Below are positions 23,912 through 32,223 of a DNA stretch of 46,582 nucleotides, in pieces. The notes below the pieces were generated by a model. It was not told the origin of the DNA. It did not search any database and saw only the letters and a program-made list of their open reading frames with translations. The stretch lies in NCBI GenBank assembly GCA_964569015.1, contig CAZMSN010000008.1:1-46582 (forward strand), in the 5' to 3' direction. The DNA is from CAYQEC01 sp964569015 (GTDB taxonomy: Bacteria; Actinomycetota; Acidimicrobiia; Spongiisociales; UBA5794). The position numbers were made by a program, and so were the translations under genes. Numbering within the stretch: the first letter of the stretch is position 1; the number at the start of each line of letters is the position of its first letter.

Positions 23912-26900
23912 GTGAGCGAGGACACGACACAACCCCCGAACGACGGCTTTCGCCGTGTCCCGCCCCAGATCGATCTCGCTGCGCTGGATCGTCGTGTCCT
24001 CGACCTCTGGGACAGAATCGACGCCTTCGCCCGATCTGTTGAGATGCGGTCTGCCGACTCCGAGTACACCTTCTACGACGGTCCGCCGTTCGCCACGGGG
24101 AGCCCTCACTACGGCCATATCCTCCAGGGCGTGGTGAAGGACATCATCCCGCGCTACTGGACGATGCAGGGTCACCGCGTCGAACGCCGTTTCGGCTGGG
24201 ATACCCACGGTCTCCCCGTGGAGATGGAGGTCGAGAAACAGCTCGGCGTCTCCGGTCCCCGCCAGATCAACGAATTCGGCGTGGCCGAGTTCAACGCCGC
24301 CTGCCGCGCCCAGGTCGAGACCACCACCGGGGAATGGGAGAGTGTCACTCGCCGCGTCGGCCGCTGGATCGACTTCGAGAATGCCTACCGCACCATGGAC
24401 GTCGACTTCATGGAGAGCGTCTGGTGGGTCTTCAAGTCGCTGTGGGACAAGGGCCTCATCTACCAGGACTTCAAGGTACTGCCCTACTCCTGGGGCGCCA
24501 CGACCCCCCTCTCGAATTTCGAGGCAAACCTCGACTACCGGGACGTGGACGATCCGGCCATCACATTGCGCCTCCGCATCCTCGCCGACCACGGGCCGGC
24601 CGCCGCCGGCGACTTCCTCCTGGTATGGACCACCACCCCGTGGACGCTGCCCGGTCATCTCGCGGTGGCGGTCGGCGCCGACCTCTCGTACGTGCGGGTG
24701 GACGGATCGATTGGGGGGCGGAAGGGCCGCTACTGGCTGGGGAGCGATCTCGCCACCGTCTCCTTCGACGATCCGAAGATCTCTGGTCGCGCCACCGGTT
24801 CCGAGCTGGTCGGCACTGCCTACGAGCCGCCCTTCGACTACTTCGCCGACGAGCGAAATCGCGGCGCCTTCCAAGTGATCGCCAGCGACGACGTCAACAT
24901 GGAGGAAGGCACCGGCCTGGTGCATATGGCGCCGGCCTACGGCGAGGCCGATCTGCTCGCCCTCCAGACGGCAGGACTCGACGTGCTGGTCGATCCGGTC
25001 GACGCCGAAGCCCGCTTCACCGATGCAGTGCCCGAGGTGGCGGGCGAATACGTCAAGGACGCCGACGCCAAGCTGATCTCACTGCTCAAAGAGCGCGGGA
25101 CCCTGGTGAAGCATGAGCAGATCCGTCACTCCTATCCGTTCTGCTGGCGCACCGAGACCCCTCTTATCTACAAGGCCATCCCCACCTGGTTCGTCCGGGT
25201 GGAGGCCTTCCGAGAGCGCATGGTCGAACTCAATGCCACCATCCACTGGGTGCCGGAGGCGATTGGAGCCCGCCGCTTCGGCAACTGGCTGGAGGGCGCC
25301 CGCGACTGGGCAATCAGCCGGAATCGCTACTGGGGCAGCTGCATGCCGGTATGGGAGTGCGACGAGTGTGGCGAGCAGGTGTGCGTGGGGTCGCGCCGGG
25401 AGCTGTCCGAGCTGTCCGGGGTCTTCCTCGACGATCTCCACAAGCACGTGGTCGATCAGGTCACCTTCCCGTGTGCCACCTGCGATGCCACCATGCGGCG
25501 CATCCCCCAGGTGCTCGACTGCTGGTTCGAATCCGGCGCCATGCCCTATGCCCAGATTCACTACCCCTTCGAGAACGAGGAGAGGTTCGCCCGGCGATTC
25601 CCCGCCGACTTCATCGCCGAGGGGATCGATCAGACCCGAGGGTGGTTCTACACGCTGGTCGTGCTCGCCACCGCCCTCTTCGAGAAGGTGCCGTTTGAGC
25701 ACTGTGTCGTCACCGGGCACATCCTCGCCGAGGACGGCCGCAAGATGTCTAAGAGCCTCAAGAACTACCCGGATCCCTCGCACGTGCTCGACGAGTACGG
25801 AGCCGACGCGCTGCGGGCGTACCTGATCGACTCCCCAGTGGTCCGCGGCGACAATCTCCGCTTCTCCGAAGACGGCGTACGCGAGGTGGTTCGCACCGTG
25901 CTGCTGCCCCTCTGGAATGCATACTCGTTCTTCACCACCTACGCCGAGGCGGACGGGATCACCCGACGCGACCTGTCGGCGGCGCCTCCCATCGCACAAC
26001 GTGCCGAGATCGACCGCTGGATCCTCTCCGAGCTGCAGAGCCTGATCCGTCGAGTGAATGTCGAGATGGAGGCCTACCGCCTCTTCGCGGTCATCGCGCC
26101 GATCTTGGGTTTCATCGACAACCTCACCAATTGGTACATCCGCCGCAGCCGGCGCCGGTTCTGGTCCAAACGGGGCGAGACGACCGAAGAGGACAAGCTC
26201 GCGGCCTTCGCGACGCTCTACGAGGTGCTGTTCACCTTCTCCAGAGTGGCGGCGCCGGTGCTGCCTTTCATCACCGAGGAGATCTACCAGCGGCTCGTGT
26301 GTGATGGCGCCGGTGCCTCGGAGCAGGACAGCGTCCATCACACCGACTACCCGTTACCCGACGCCGCCATCATCGATGACCCCCTCGAGAACGCCATGTC
26401 CATCGTGCGGAGCATCGTCAATCTGGGACACGGCCTGCGCAAGAAGAACGCGCTCAAGGTGCGGCAACCCCTGTCACTGCTCACGGTGGTCACCCGAGAT
26501 GAGACCGCCATCGACGCGGTTGAGTCTCATCTCGACCTCATCGGCGAAGAACTCAACGTGCGACGGGTCGAGGTGGATCGTGAAGAGGAGCACCTGGTGC
26601 ACCTCTCCGCCAAAGCGAACTTCAAGGTGCTCGGGCCGCGGTTTGGGCCGCGTATGAGAGAGATCGCCGATTGCATCGCCGCACTCGATCACGCCGCGGT
26701 GAGCCGCCTCGTCGAAGGGGCCTCGATTCGGGTCTCCGGAGAGGAGATCACGCTCCCCGACGTGGTCGTCCAGCGCGAGCCGCGAGGCGGAGTCGTGGTG
26801 GCGAGCGAAGGGAGCGTGTCGGTGGCGCTCGACGTCGAGGTCACCGAGGATCTCGCCTCAGAGGGTCTGGCACGCGAGATCGTCGCCCGTCTCCAGGGCC

Positions 26901-27115
26901 TGCGGCGCGATGCCGATCTGGCCGTCAGCGACCGGATCCGGCTCGTCTGGCAATCTGAGAGCGCCGAAATCGCCGCCGCGATCGAACGCCACGAAAGGCT
27001 CATCGCCGAAGAGATCCTGGCGCTCGACATCCTGCGCGAAGACGCCGCCCAAGAGACGGCCATCGAAGCCAACGGACTCCCGCTCACCGTCACCCTCGAA
27101 ACGCTGGCACCCTGA
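23912..27115 (+). CDS. ileS: isoleucyl-tRNA synthetase
   Basis: Class I synthetase of 1067 aa that charges tRNA-Ile. The start is the GTG at 23912, 8 bases after GAGGAGG; the longer frame to 23789 runs into the T-box. The HIGH-type motif is HYGH (66-69) within SPHYGHILQG, and the KMSKS motif is intact in GRKMSKSLKN (Lys611). The editing domain shows LVWTTTPWTLPGH. Zinc-type cysteine pairs occur in WECDECGEQVC and CATCDA. Length and motif style match the longer, eukaryote-like IleS2 class, which is associated with natural mupirocin tolerance, rather than the IleS1 class of about 930 aa. The gene ends 4 bases before divIVA, convergently. Confidence 0.97.
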   Translation: MSEDTTQPPNDGFRRVPPQIDLAALDRRVLDLWDRIDAFARSVEMRSADSEYTFYDGPPFATGSPHYGHILQGVVKDIIPRYWTMQGHRVERRFGWDTHGLPVEMEVEKQLGVSGPRQINEFGVAEFNAACRAQVETTTGEWESVTRRVGRWIDFENAYRTMDVDFMESVWWVFKSLWDKGLIYQDFKVLPYSWGATTPLSNFEANLDYRDVDDPAITLRLRILADHGPAAAGDFLLVWTTTPWTLPGHLAVAVGADLSYVRVDGSIGGRKGRYWLGSDLATVSFDDPKISGRATGSELVGTAYEPPFDYFADERNRGAFQVIASDDVNMEEGTGLVHMAPAYGEADLLALQTAGLDVLVDPVDAEARFTDAVPEVAGEYVKDADAKLISLLKERGTLVKHEQIRHSYPFCWRTETPLIYKAIPTWFVRVEAFRERMVELNATIHWVPEAIGARRFGNWLEGARDWAISRNRYWGSCMPVWECDECGEQVCVGSRRELSELSGVFLDDLHKHVVDQVTFPCATCDATMRRIPQVLDCWFESGAMPYAQIHYPFENEERFARRFPADFIAEGIDQTRGWFYTLVVLATALFEKVPFEHCVVTGHILAEDGRKMSKSLKNYPDPSHVLDEYGADALRAYLIDSPVVRGDNLRFSEDGVREVVRTVLLPLWNAYSFFTTYAEADGITRRDLSAAPPIAQRAEIDRWILSELQSLIRRVNVEMEAYRLFAVIAPILGFIDNLTNWYIRRSRRRFWSKRGETTEEDKLAAFATLYEVLFTFSRVAAPVLPFITEEIYQRLVCDGAGASEQDSVHHTDYPLPDAAIIDDPLENAMSIVRSIVNLGHGLRKKNALKVRQPLSLLTVVTRDETAIDAVESHLDLIGEELNVRRVEVDREEEHLVHLSAKANFKVLGPRFGPRMREIADCIAALDHAAVSRLVEGASIRVSGEEITLPDVVVQREPRGGVVVASEGSVSVALDVEVTEDLASEGLAREIVARLQGLRRDADLAVSDRIRLVWQSESAEIAAAIERHERLIAEEILALDILREDAAQETAIEANGLPLTVTLETLAP

Positions 27116-27119
27116 TCGA

Positions 27120-28055
27120 TCAGTCCTCAGTAAAGTGCTGCGGGTTGTTGCGCTCGATCCGTTCGCGCAATCCCGCCAGGCGCCGTTCGTAGAATCCCCG
27201 TCCCACAGATTCGTCTTTGTCCGCCGCGCTCCTCACCCTGCGCACGAAGGCGGCGGCCGCGGCCGCCGGAGTCTCGGGCTCCTTGAGCACGATCACGGCC
27301 TCGTCGGGGACAACCACGGTCTCGTTGGGGACAGCCACGGTCTCGTTGGGGACAGCCACGGTCTCGTCGGGCAGATTGAGCGACTCGATCTCGTCCAGGG
27401 CGCTCGTCTCGAGCTCGAGCAGATCGCCCAACATGCGCAGCTCGGTGAGAGCATCAGAGGTCAGCCCGCGAATTCGCGCTTCGGCGTCACGAAGCGCGGT
27501 CCGCAGTTGGGTGAGCCGGCGGTCGAGGCGATGCACCTCTTTCTCGGCACCCTCCGTCATGGTCATCGACCGGCGGGCGGAGTTTTCGAGCATGGAACGG
27601 ATCTCTTTGTCGAGTGCGACTCTCGTCGCGGCGCGAAGCTCGGCGGCCTCTTCTTGCACGGTGGCACGGAGCCGGCGAGCCTCTTCCCGAGCGGAGAGCA
27701 TCTCCTCCTCGGCCTCGCTGCGCAAGGCGATCGCTTCCTTCCAGATCGCCATTGCCTCTCTGACGGAAGGAGTCTTGTTCCCGAGCATCTCGGCCATCAT
27801 GCGACTCGTCAGCTGGACGGCCTGTTCACGTGCCCTCTTGGCGGCGGCGAGCTCCGCCCCACCGCCTGGGCTGGCACGGTCGTCGAGCTTGGCCTCCAGG
27901 CGCGCGATCCGGTCCACGGCTTCCGAAGCCTTGTGCTCACTCGCTTCGAGCGCCTCGACGACGCGGCGGCGAAAATCCTCTACCTCCTTGCCGTCGTACG
28001 CGTAGTCGGAGCCGGAGAAACGAACGTTGCGCGCGTCAACCGCTGTGAGTCCCAC
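27120..28055 (-). CDS. DivIVA/Wag31-like coiled-coil protein
   Basis: A 311-aa protein at the end of the dcw cluster. Its N-terminus (LTAVDARNVRFSGSDYAYDG followed by KEVEDFRRRVV) resembles the DivIVA membrane-curvature-binding domain, and a long Glu/Arg/Ala-rich coiled coil follows (about residues 25-225). After it come four 7-residue repeats of the type P-D/N-E-T-V-A-V (about 229-255), then a short helical tail. Its position after sepF and yggT is where actinobacteria keep divIVA, so a polar or septal scaffold role is likely. The start is GTG without a strong ribosome site. Other coiled-coil division proteins remain possible. Confidence 0.75.
   Translation of the reverse strand: MGLTAVDARNVRFSGSDYAYDGKEVEDFRRRVVEALEASEHKASEAVDRIARLEAKLDDRASPGGGAELAAAKRAREQAVQLTSRMMAEMLGNKTPSVREAMAIWKEAIALRSEAEEEMLSAREEARRLRATVQEEAAELRAATRVALDKEIRSMLENSARRSMTMTEGAEKEVHRLDRRLTQLRTALRDAEARIRGLTSDALTELRMLGDLLELETSALDEIESLNLPDETVAVPNETVAVPNETVVVPDEAVIVLKEPETPAAAAAAFVRRVRSAADKDESVGRGFYERRLAGLRERIERNNPQHFTED
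27294..27371. repeat. 21-bp tandem repeat inside the DivIVA-like gene
   Basis: Units of 21 bp start at 27294, 27315, 27336 and 27357. The second and third are identical (cacggtctcgttggggacag plus c). The first differs at a few bases and the fourth is partial. The period is a multiple of three, so the repeats stay in frame and encode the PNETVAV-type heptapeptides. Copy number could vary between strains. Confidence 0.9.
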
Positions 28056-28113
28056 GCCGCCACATTACCGGATTCTCGACGGACAAAACCAAACCATGGG
28101 CCGCCGTGGGTCA

Positions 28114-28380
28114 TCAGCACAGGAGACGCTGTAGCACCACGATCACGAAGATGAGAACGATCGGCGAGAGGTCCAGGGCCGTGTTGCCGATACGGATCGG
28201 CCCCAGGATCTTACGGATCGGAGCGAGGACCGGCTCGATGACGCTGCTCAGGGCGTCGTAGATACGACGGACGGGATGGCCCCAGGGCAAACGGCCGTAC
28301 GCCGCGATCCAGCTCAACACCACCCACGTCAGGATCAACCACAGGGCAACTGTGAGCACGATGCAGAGAAGCTTGCCCAT
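28114..28380 (-). CDS. YggT family membrane protein
   Basis: An 88-aa protein with two membrane helices (LCIVLTVALWLILTWVVLSW and LDLSPIVLIFVIVVLQRLL) around the conserved loop IYDALSSVIEPVLAPIRKIL. The family occurs beside sepF and divIVA in many Gram-positive bacteria and is thought to help division or osmotic tolerance. It starts 10 bases after the sepF stop and is probably in the same transcript. Confidence 0.9.
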   Translation of the reverse strand: MGKLLCIVLTVALWLILTWVVLSWIAAYGRLPWGHPVRRIYDALSSVIEPVLAPIRKILGPIRIGNTALDLSPIVLIFVIVVLQRLLC

Positions 28381-28390
28381 TGGACGACCG

Positions 28391-29020
28391 TCAGTTCCCG
28401 ATCGCAGCGGTGTACAGACCGAGGTCTGCGAGCCGGCGCTGTTCCTGCGCCGGTATCACCGTACCGGCGGGCGTGACCAGAATCACGCCCTTGGCGATCT
28501 TCACCATGCGGCCGTCGAGGGCATACGTGAGCCCGCTCGAGAAATCCACCAGCCGCCTCACCATGGCGCTCTCGGTGTCCCGCAAGTCGAGCACGACCGG
28601 CCGCCCCGATCGAATGTGATCAGCCAGAGTCTGCGCGTCGGACAGGGTCCGAGCCGGGATGATCTCCGTCTCGTCCCGGCGAGCGCCCTGCGATGCCATG
28701 CCGCTGGCCCGGATAAGCACTCCCGCCTCGGCGTGCTCCACATTGTCCGACACTCTCCGCCGCACGGCGGCGGGTGGCTCGACTCGCCTTCCTGCCACCA
28801 CCGAGGGCGGACGCAAAGTGCGCGTCTCACCACCGACCGACGGCGCCAGCGGCGAAGGAGCCATCACAGGACTCTGTGCCGGCACACCTCGCGGCCGACG
28901 GGGCGGGTCTACGGTGCGCACCTGGGTCTGGGAATCGTGAGGTGCCTCTTCGGCCATGTCGATCTGCTCGTCGTCGACGAGGCCGAGATAGAAGAGTGTC
29001 TTTTGCCAGAGCGATACCAT
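28391..29020 (-). CDS. sepF: cell division protein SepF
   Basis: A 209-aa cytoplasmic protein that anchors FtsZ to the membrane and forms part of the early Z-ring. In organisms without FtsA, such as this cluster suggests, it is the main tether. The N-terminal amphipathic start (MVSLWQKTLFYLGL) is the membrane-binding helix. A proline-rich linker follows to about residue 115. The C-terminal SepF domain shows IIPARTLSDAQTLADHI, RPVVLDLRDT, VRRLVDFSSGLTYALDG and VILVTPAG. The ATG has AAGGA upstream. The linker is longer than in Firmicutes, as is usual for actinobacteria. Confidence 0.95.
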   Translation of the reverse strand: MVSLWQKTLFYLGLVDDEQIDMAEEAPHDSQTQVRTVDPPRRPRGVPAQSPVMAPSPLAPSVGGETRTLRPPSVVAGRRVEPPAAVRRRVSDNVEHAEAGVLIRASGMASQGARRDETEIIPARTLSDAQTLADHIRSGRPVVLDLRDTESAMVRRLVDFSSGLTYALDGRMVKIAKGVILVTPAGTVIPAQEQRRLADLGLYTAAIGN

Positions 29021-29053
29021 CGATGTCCTTCAGCTTCAGCTGTCCCGGTTCGC

Positions 29054-29764
29054 TCAACCGGTGACTCTCGCCCCAAAGATAGCCCGTCCCACGCGAATGA
29101 TGGTTGCACCTTCCTCGACCGCGACCTCGAAATCGTCCGTCATCCCCATGCTCAGCTCGGTGGCAGCAGGGTGATCGGGCCGGATTTGGGCCCGGAGGGC
29201 CGCCAGTCGCTGAAACCACGGCCGGCTCCGCTCTGGAGCCTCGGGAATCGGAGGGATGAGCATCAGCCCACGGCACACCACTCCCGATTCGGCTGCGATT
29301 CGCAACAGTGCCACGACCTCGTCCGGACGCACCCCATGCTTCTGGCTTTCTGCCGCCACGTTCACCTGGATGAGGACCGGAGGAGGATCACTCTCGCCCC
29401 GTGCCCACGCGCTCACCAGCGAGAATCGATCCAGCGAGTGAAGCAGCTCGGTGCGAGGCCGCACCAGCGGCACCTTGCGGCGCTGCAGCGTGCCCACGAA
29501 GTGCCAATGGATGTCATCGGGAAGCAGCGGTGCCTTCTCAGCGAGCTCCGCGGCTCGGTTCTCCCCGAAGTGCCGCTGGCCTGCGTCATAGGCGGCACGA
29601 ATCTCCGCCACCCCGTGTCCCTTCGAGACTGCCACCAGCGTCACGTCCCCCGCAGAGCGACCGGAGCGTGCGGCGGCGGATTCCACTCTCGCCAGCACCG
29701 CCGCTAGGCGCTCGGCGACCACGCCACCGCCACCTGCCGAAGCTTCGTGCGATCGAGACGCCAT
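29054..29764 (-). CDS. yggS: YggS family pyridoxal phosphate homeostasis protein
   Basis: A PLP-binding protein of 236 aa that buffers vitamin B6 and influences amino-acid metabolism rather than acting as an enzyme. The PLP lysine is in VTLVAVSKGHG. The HFGENRAAEL, IHWHFVGTLQRRK and LSMGMTDDFEVAVEEGATIIRVG blocks are diagnostic. From the ATG at 29764 the gene overlaps pgeF by 61 bases. A GTG at 29722, with AGGTGG upstream, would reduce the overlap to 19 bases and may be the true start. The ftsZ-pgeF-yggS-sepF order is common in actinobacteria. Confidence 0.92.
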   Translation of the reverse strand: MASRSHEASAGGGGVVAERLAAVLARVESAAARSGRSAGDVTLVAVSKGHGVAEIRAAYDAGQRHFGENRAAELAEKAPLLPDDIHWHFVGTLQRRKVPLVRPRTELLHSLDRFSLVSAWARGESDPPPVLIQVNVAAESQKHGVRPDEVVALLRIAAESGVVCRGLMLIPPIPEAPERSRPWFQRLAALRAQIRPDHPAATELSMGMTDDFEVAVEEGATIIRVGRAIFGARVTG

Positions 29765-30333
29765 GAGTGCAGAGTACCGGCTGTGTACGTGCACAGATCC
29801 GACCGCCACACTTCGAGGTCGCCGAGCTGGGCCGCCAGGTAGCCCGGCAGGTCGATGCTCTTGGCCCCCCATGTGGTCCGCGCTTCGAATCCTGGGAAAC
29901 GCGCCGCGACGTCTTCGCCGACCTCGTAGCAGCACGGTCCGATGGCGGGACCGATCGCCGCCCTCTCCAGGATCGCCCCGGCGGCGGCGATCGCCTCACG
30001 GGCCCGCGCCAGCACTCCGGCCGCAGCCCCTCGCCAGCCGGCGTGCACCACCGCCACCACCTCCGGCCCTTCCAGAATCACCGGCACGCAGTCGGCGGTA
30101 GCCACCGTCAACGGAAGGCCACGAACGGTCGTGAAGGCACCATCGCCTCGGCCCAGGAACCCGGGCTGAGTTGCCTCGTAGATGCGATCACCGTGGACCT
30201 GAGAGAGGTACGCCCAGTCTTCCGAGATCCCCAGCAGCCGCGAGATATCGCCCCGTGCGACCAGATCAGAGCGTCCGTCCCCCTCCTCCGAAGTCCCGAA
30301 TGCGGCCCCGCGGAAACCGGGGGGCCGGATCAT
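29704..30333 (-). CDS. pgeF: peptidoglycan editing factor PgeF (YfiH/laccase-domain family)
   Basis: A 209-aa protein of the family formerly called polyphenol oxidase or laccase-domain protein. E. coli PgeF removes wrongly incorporated L-serine from UDP-MurNAc precursors, which fits its place among peptidoglycan genes. The metal or catalytic residues are all present: QVHGD, TADCVPV and HAGWRG, then IGPAIGPCCYEVG. The ATG overlaps the ftsZ stop by 4 bases. The C-terminal segment WRLDRTKLRQVAVAW fits the family, so the long overlap with yggS is probably real. Confidence 0.92.
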   Translation of the reverse strand: MIRPPGFRGAAFGTSEEGDGRSDLVARGDISRLLGISEDWAYLSQVHGDRIYEATQPGFLGRGDGAFTTVRGLPLTVATADCVPVILEGPEVVAVVHAGWRGAAAGVLARAREAIAAAGAILERAAIGPAIGPCCYEVGEDVAARFPGFEARTTWGAKSIDLPGYLAAQLGDLEVWRSDLCTYTAGTLHSWRLDRTKLRQVAVAWSPSA

Positions 30334-31385
30334 CCGTGAACGAATCCGGGGATGTCGAGTTCGTCGGCGCTCTCTTCGTGGCGCGGTGCCGGCTCGTACG
30401 AGCTCGTGATCCGCGAGACCGGTCTCCGGTCTCGGTCGAATCCGGCCGCGATCACTGTGACGCGCAGCTCGTCGCCGAGGATGTCGTCGATGGTGGCTCC
30501 AAAGATGATGTTGGCGTCGGCGTCGCTGTGATCCGAGATGAGACCGGCGGCGGCGCTGATCTCGTGCAGCGTCATATCGCGAGGACCGGCGACCGAAAGC
30601 AATACTCCGCTGGCACCCTCCATCGAGGTTTCGAGCAGGGGGCTGCTGATCGCTTTCTCTGCCGCCTGGAGGGCGCGGTGCTCTCCACTCGATGTCCCGA
30701 TCCCGAGCACGGACGACCCGGCGCCTGTCATGACAGCTTTCACGTCGGCGAAGTCCACGTTGATGAGCCCCGGAGTGGTGATGAGATCGGTGATCCCGCG
30801 CACCCCGTTGGTGAGCACCTCGTCGGCGAGACGGAACGCTTCGAGCACCGGCATCTTCGGCTCGGCAATTTCGAGAAGCCGCTCATTTGGAATGATGATG
30901 AGTGTGTCCACTGCCATCTTGAGGCCCTGGATTCCCTGCTCGGCCTGCACCGAGCGGCGACGGCCCTCGAAGCCGAACGGCCGGGTAACCACCCCGACGG
31001 TGAGCGCACCGAGGCTGCGGGCAATGTCGGCCACGATCGGAGCTCCTCCGGTTCCCGTGCCGCCACCCTCGCCCGCTGTGATGAATACCATGTCGGCGCC
31101 CTTGAGGGCGTCCTCGATGTCCTCACGGTGTGCGTCGGCGGCTTCCCGCCCGACTTCCGGATCCGCCCCCGCGCCGAGGCCGCGGGTGGAATCCCTACCA
31201 ATGTCGAGTTTCAGGTCGGCGTCCGACATCAGGAGCGCTTGGGCATCGGTGTTGATCGCGATGAACTCGACCCCGTGGATCCCGGCGTCGATCATACGAT
31301 TGATCGCGTTGACGCCTCCGCCCCCAACGCCAACGACTTTGATGACTGCAAGGTAGTTCTGTGGGTTTGGTGTTTCGCTCACCAT
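30330..31385 (-). CDS. ftsZ: cell division protein FtsZ
   Basis: Tubulin-like GTPase that forms the Z-ring. It is 351 aa from the ATG at 31385 (the longer frame to 31463 adds unrelated basic residues). The GTP-binding loop is GEGGGTGTGGAP, and the N-terminal VVGVGGGGVNAINRM, the T7 loop segment NVDFADVKAVM and the synergy region are all present. The variable linker is short. The conserved C-terminal peptide ELDIPGFVHG would bind SepF. An SD-like GGGGAG precedes the start. The gap to ftsQ is only 31 bases, so if a separate ftsZ promoter exists it lies inside ftsQ. Confidence 0.98.
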   Translation of the reverse strand: MVSETPNPQNYLAVIKVVGVGGGGVNAINRMIDAGIHGVEFIAINTDAQALLMSDADLKLDIGRDSTRGLGAGADPEVGREAADAHREDIEDALKGADMVFITAGEGGGTGTGGAPIVADIARSLGALTVGVVTRPFGFEGRRRSVQAEQGIQGLKMAVDTLIIIPNERLLEIAEPKMPVLEAFRLADEVLTNGVRGITDLITTPGLINVDFADVKAVMTGAGSSVLGIGTSSGEHRALQAAEKAISSPLLETSMEGASGVLLSVAGPRDMTLHEISAAAGLISDHSDADANIIFGATIDDILGDELRVTVIAAGFDRDRRPVSRITSSYEPAPRHEESADELDIPGFVHG

Positions 31386-31416
31386 GGCTCGTCTCCCCTG
31401 GGTCTCGACCACAACC

Positions 31417-32223
31417 TTAGCTCGACGGTTCAGCTTCCGAGTCACCTTCAGGCGAACCCTCAACGATTGGTTGAGGGTCAGCGACGGCGGGCCGCAACGG
31501 CGAGACGAGGTTGATCGTCGCGGCTTGGGGTATCCCCTCCTCCAGCAAGGCGATCAGAGCCATCGCCTTCTCCGGCATGTCTACCGGCGAGCCGAGCTCG
31601 ACGGCATGCCCGCTGATGGTGGCGGTGATTGCAGCACTGCCCACCTCCAACACCGCGTCATCGAGCAGCGCGTTGGGGAGCACGCCGAGAAACTCGAGCG
31701 CTGCCTTGATCGCTGCATCGTCGATCTCGCTGCCCGCGGCGACGTCGCCCACGTCGGCCTCGATCCGGGCGTGCGCACCGTCCGGCTCGCCGACGGCGAG
31801 CACGGCCCCTCCGCTGGCCACCAGCGCTCCGGGTGATCCGGCGATCCAGGCCAGCGGCTCGTACTCGAGCACGATGACGTCGACCGACCGCGGCCACGTC
31901 ACCCGCACCTCAGCCCTGGCGATCCAGGGATCATCGAGCAGGGCCGATTCGATCTTCGAAGCCCTCACCGAGATCATCGGCACTCCCACCTCCACCCCTG
32001 CCTCCTGCAAGATCGCCTCGACATCTGCCACCTCCGCTCCCTCGATCCGGATCTCCGCCACCGAGAGCCAGGAGGACCGGAACCCCGCCACCACGAGCCC
32101 GCCGATCAGCAACAGGAGGATGCCGACGACGACCCACTTGAGGCGCCGGCGAGCCGACGCTTCGCGGATCTTGCGGCGCCGGTCTGCAATCCGCGGATCA
32201 ATCACCGGGTCCACGTGGCTCAC
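31417..32223 (-). CDS. ftsQ: cell division protein FtsQ/DivIB
   Basis: Bitopic divisome protein of 268 aa from the GTG at 32223, which overlaps the murB stop by 4 bases. A basic cytoplasmic N-terminus (about 30 residues) precedes one membrane helix (VVVGILLLLIGGLVVAGF). The extracellular POTRA domain begins VAEIRIEGAEV, and the FtsQ domain contains WPRSVDVIVLEYEPLAWI. The acidic tail is rich in Glu, Pro and Ser. The longer frame to 32274 lies inside murB and is rejected. Confidence 0.93.
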   Translation of the reverse strand: MSHVDPVIDPRIADRRRKIREASARRRLKWVVVGILLLLIGGLVVAGFRSSWLSVAEIRIEGAEVADVEAILQEAGVEVGVPMISVRASKIESALLDDPWIARAEVRVTWPRSVDVIVLEYEPLAWIAGSPGALVASGGAVLAVGEPDGAHARIEADVGDVAAGSEIDDAAIKAALEFLGVLPNALLDDAVLEVGSAAITATISGHAVELGSPVDMPEKAMALIALLEEGIPQAATINLVSPLRPAVADPQPIVEGSPEGDSEAEPSS

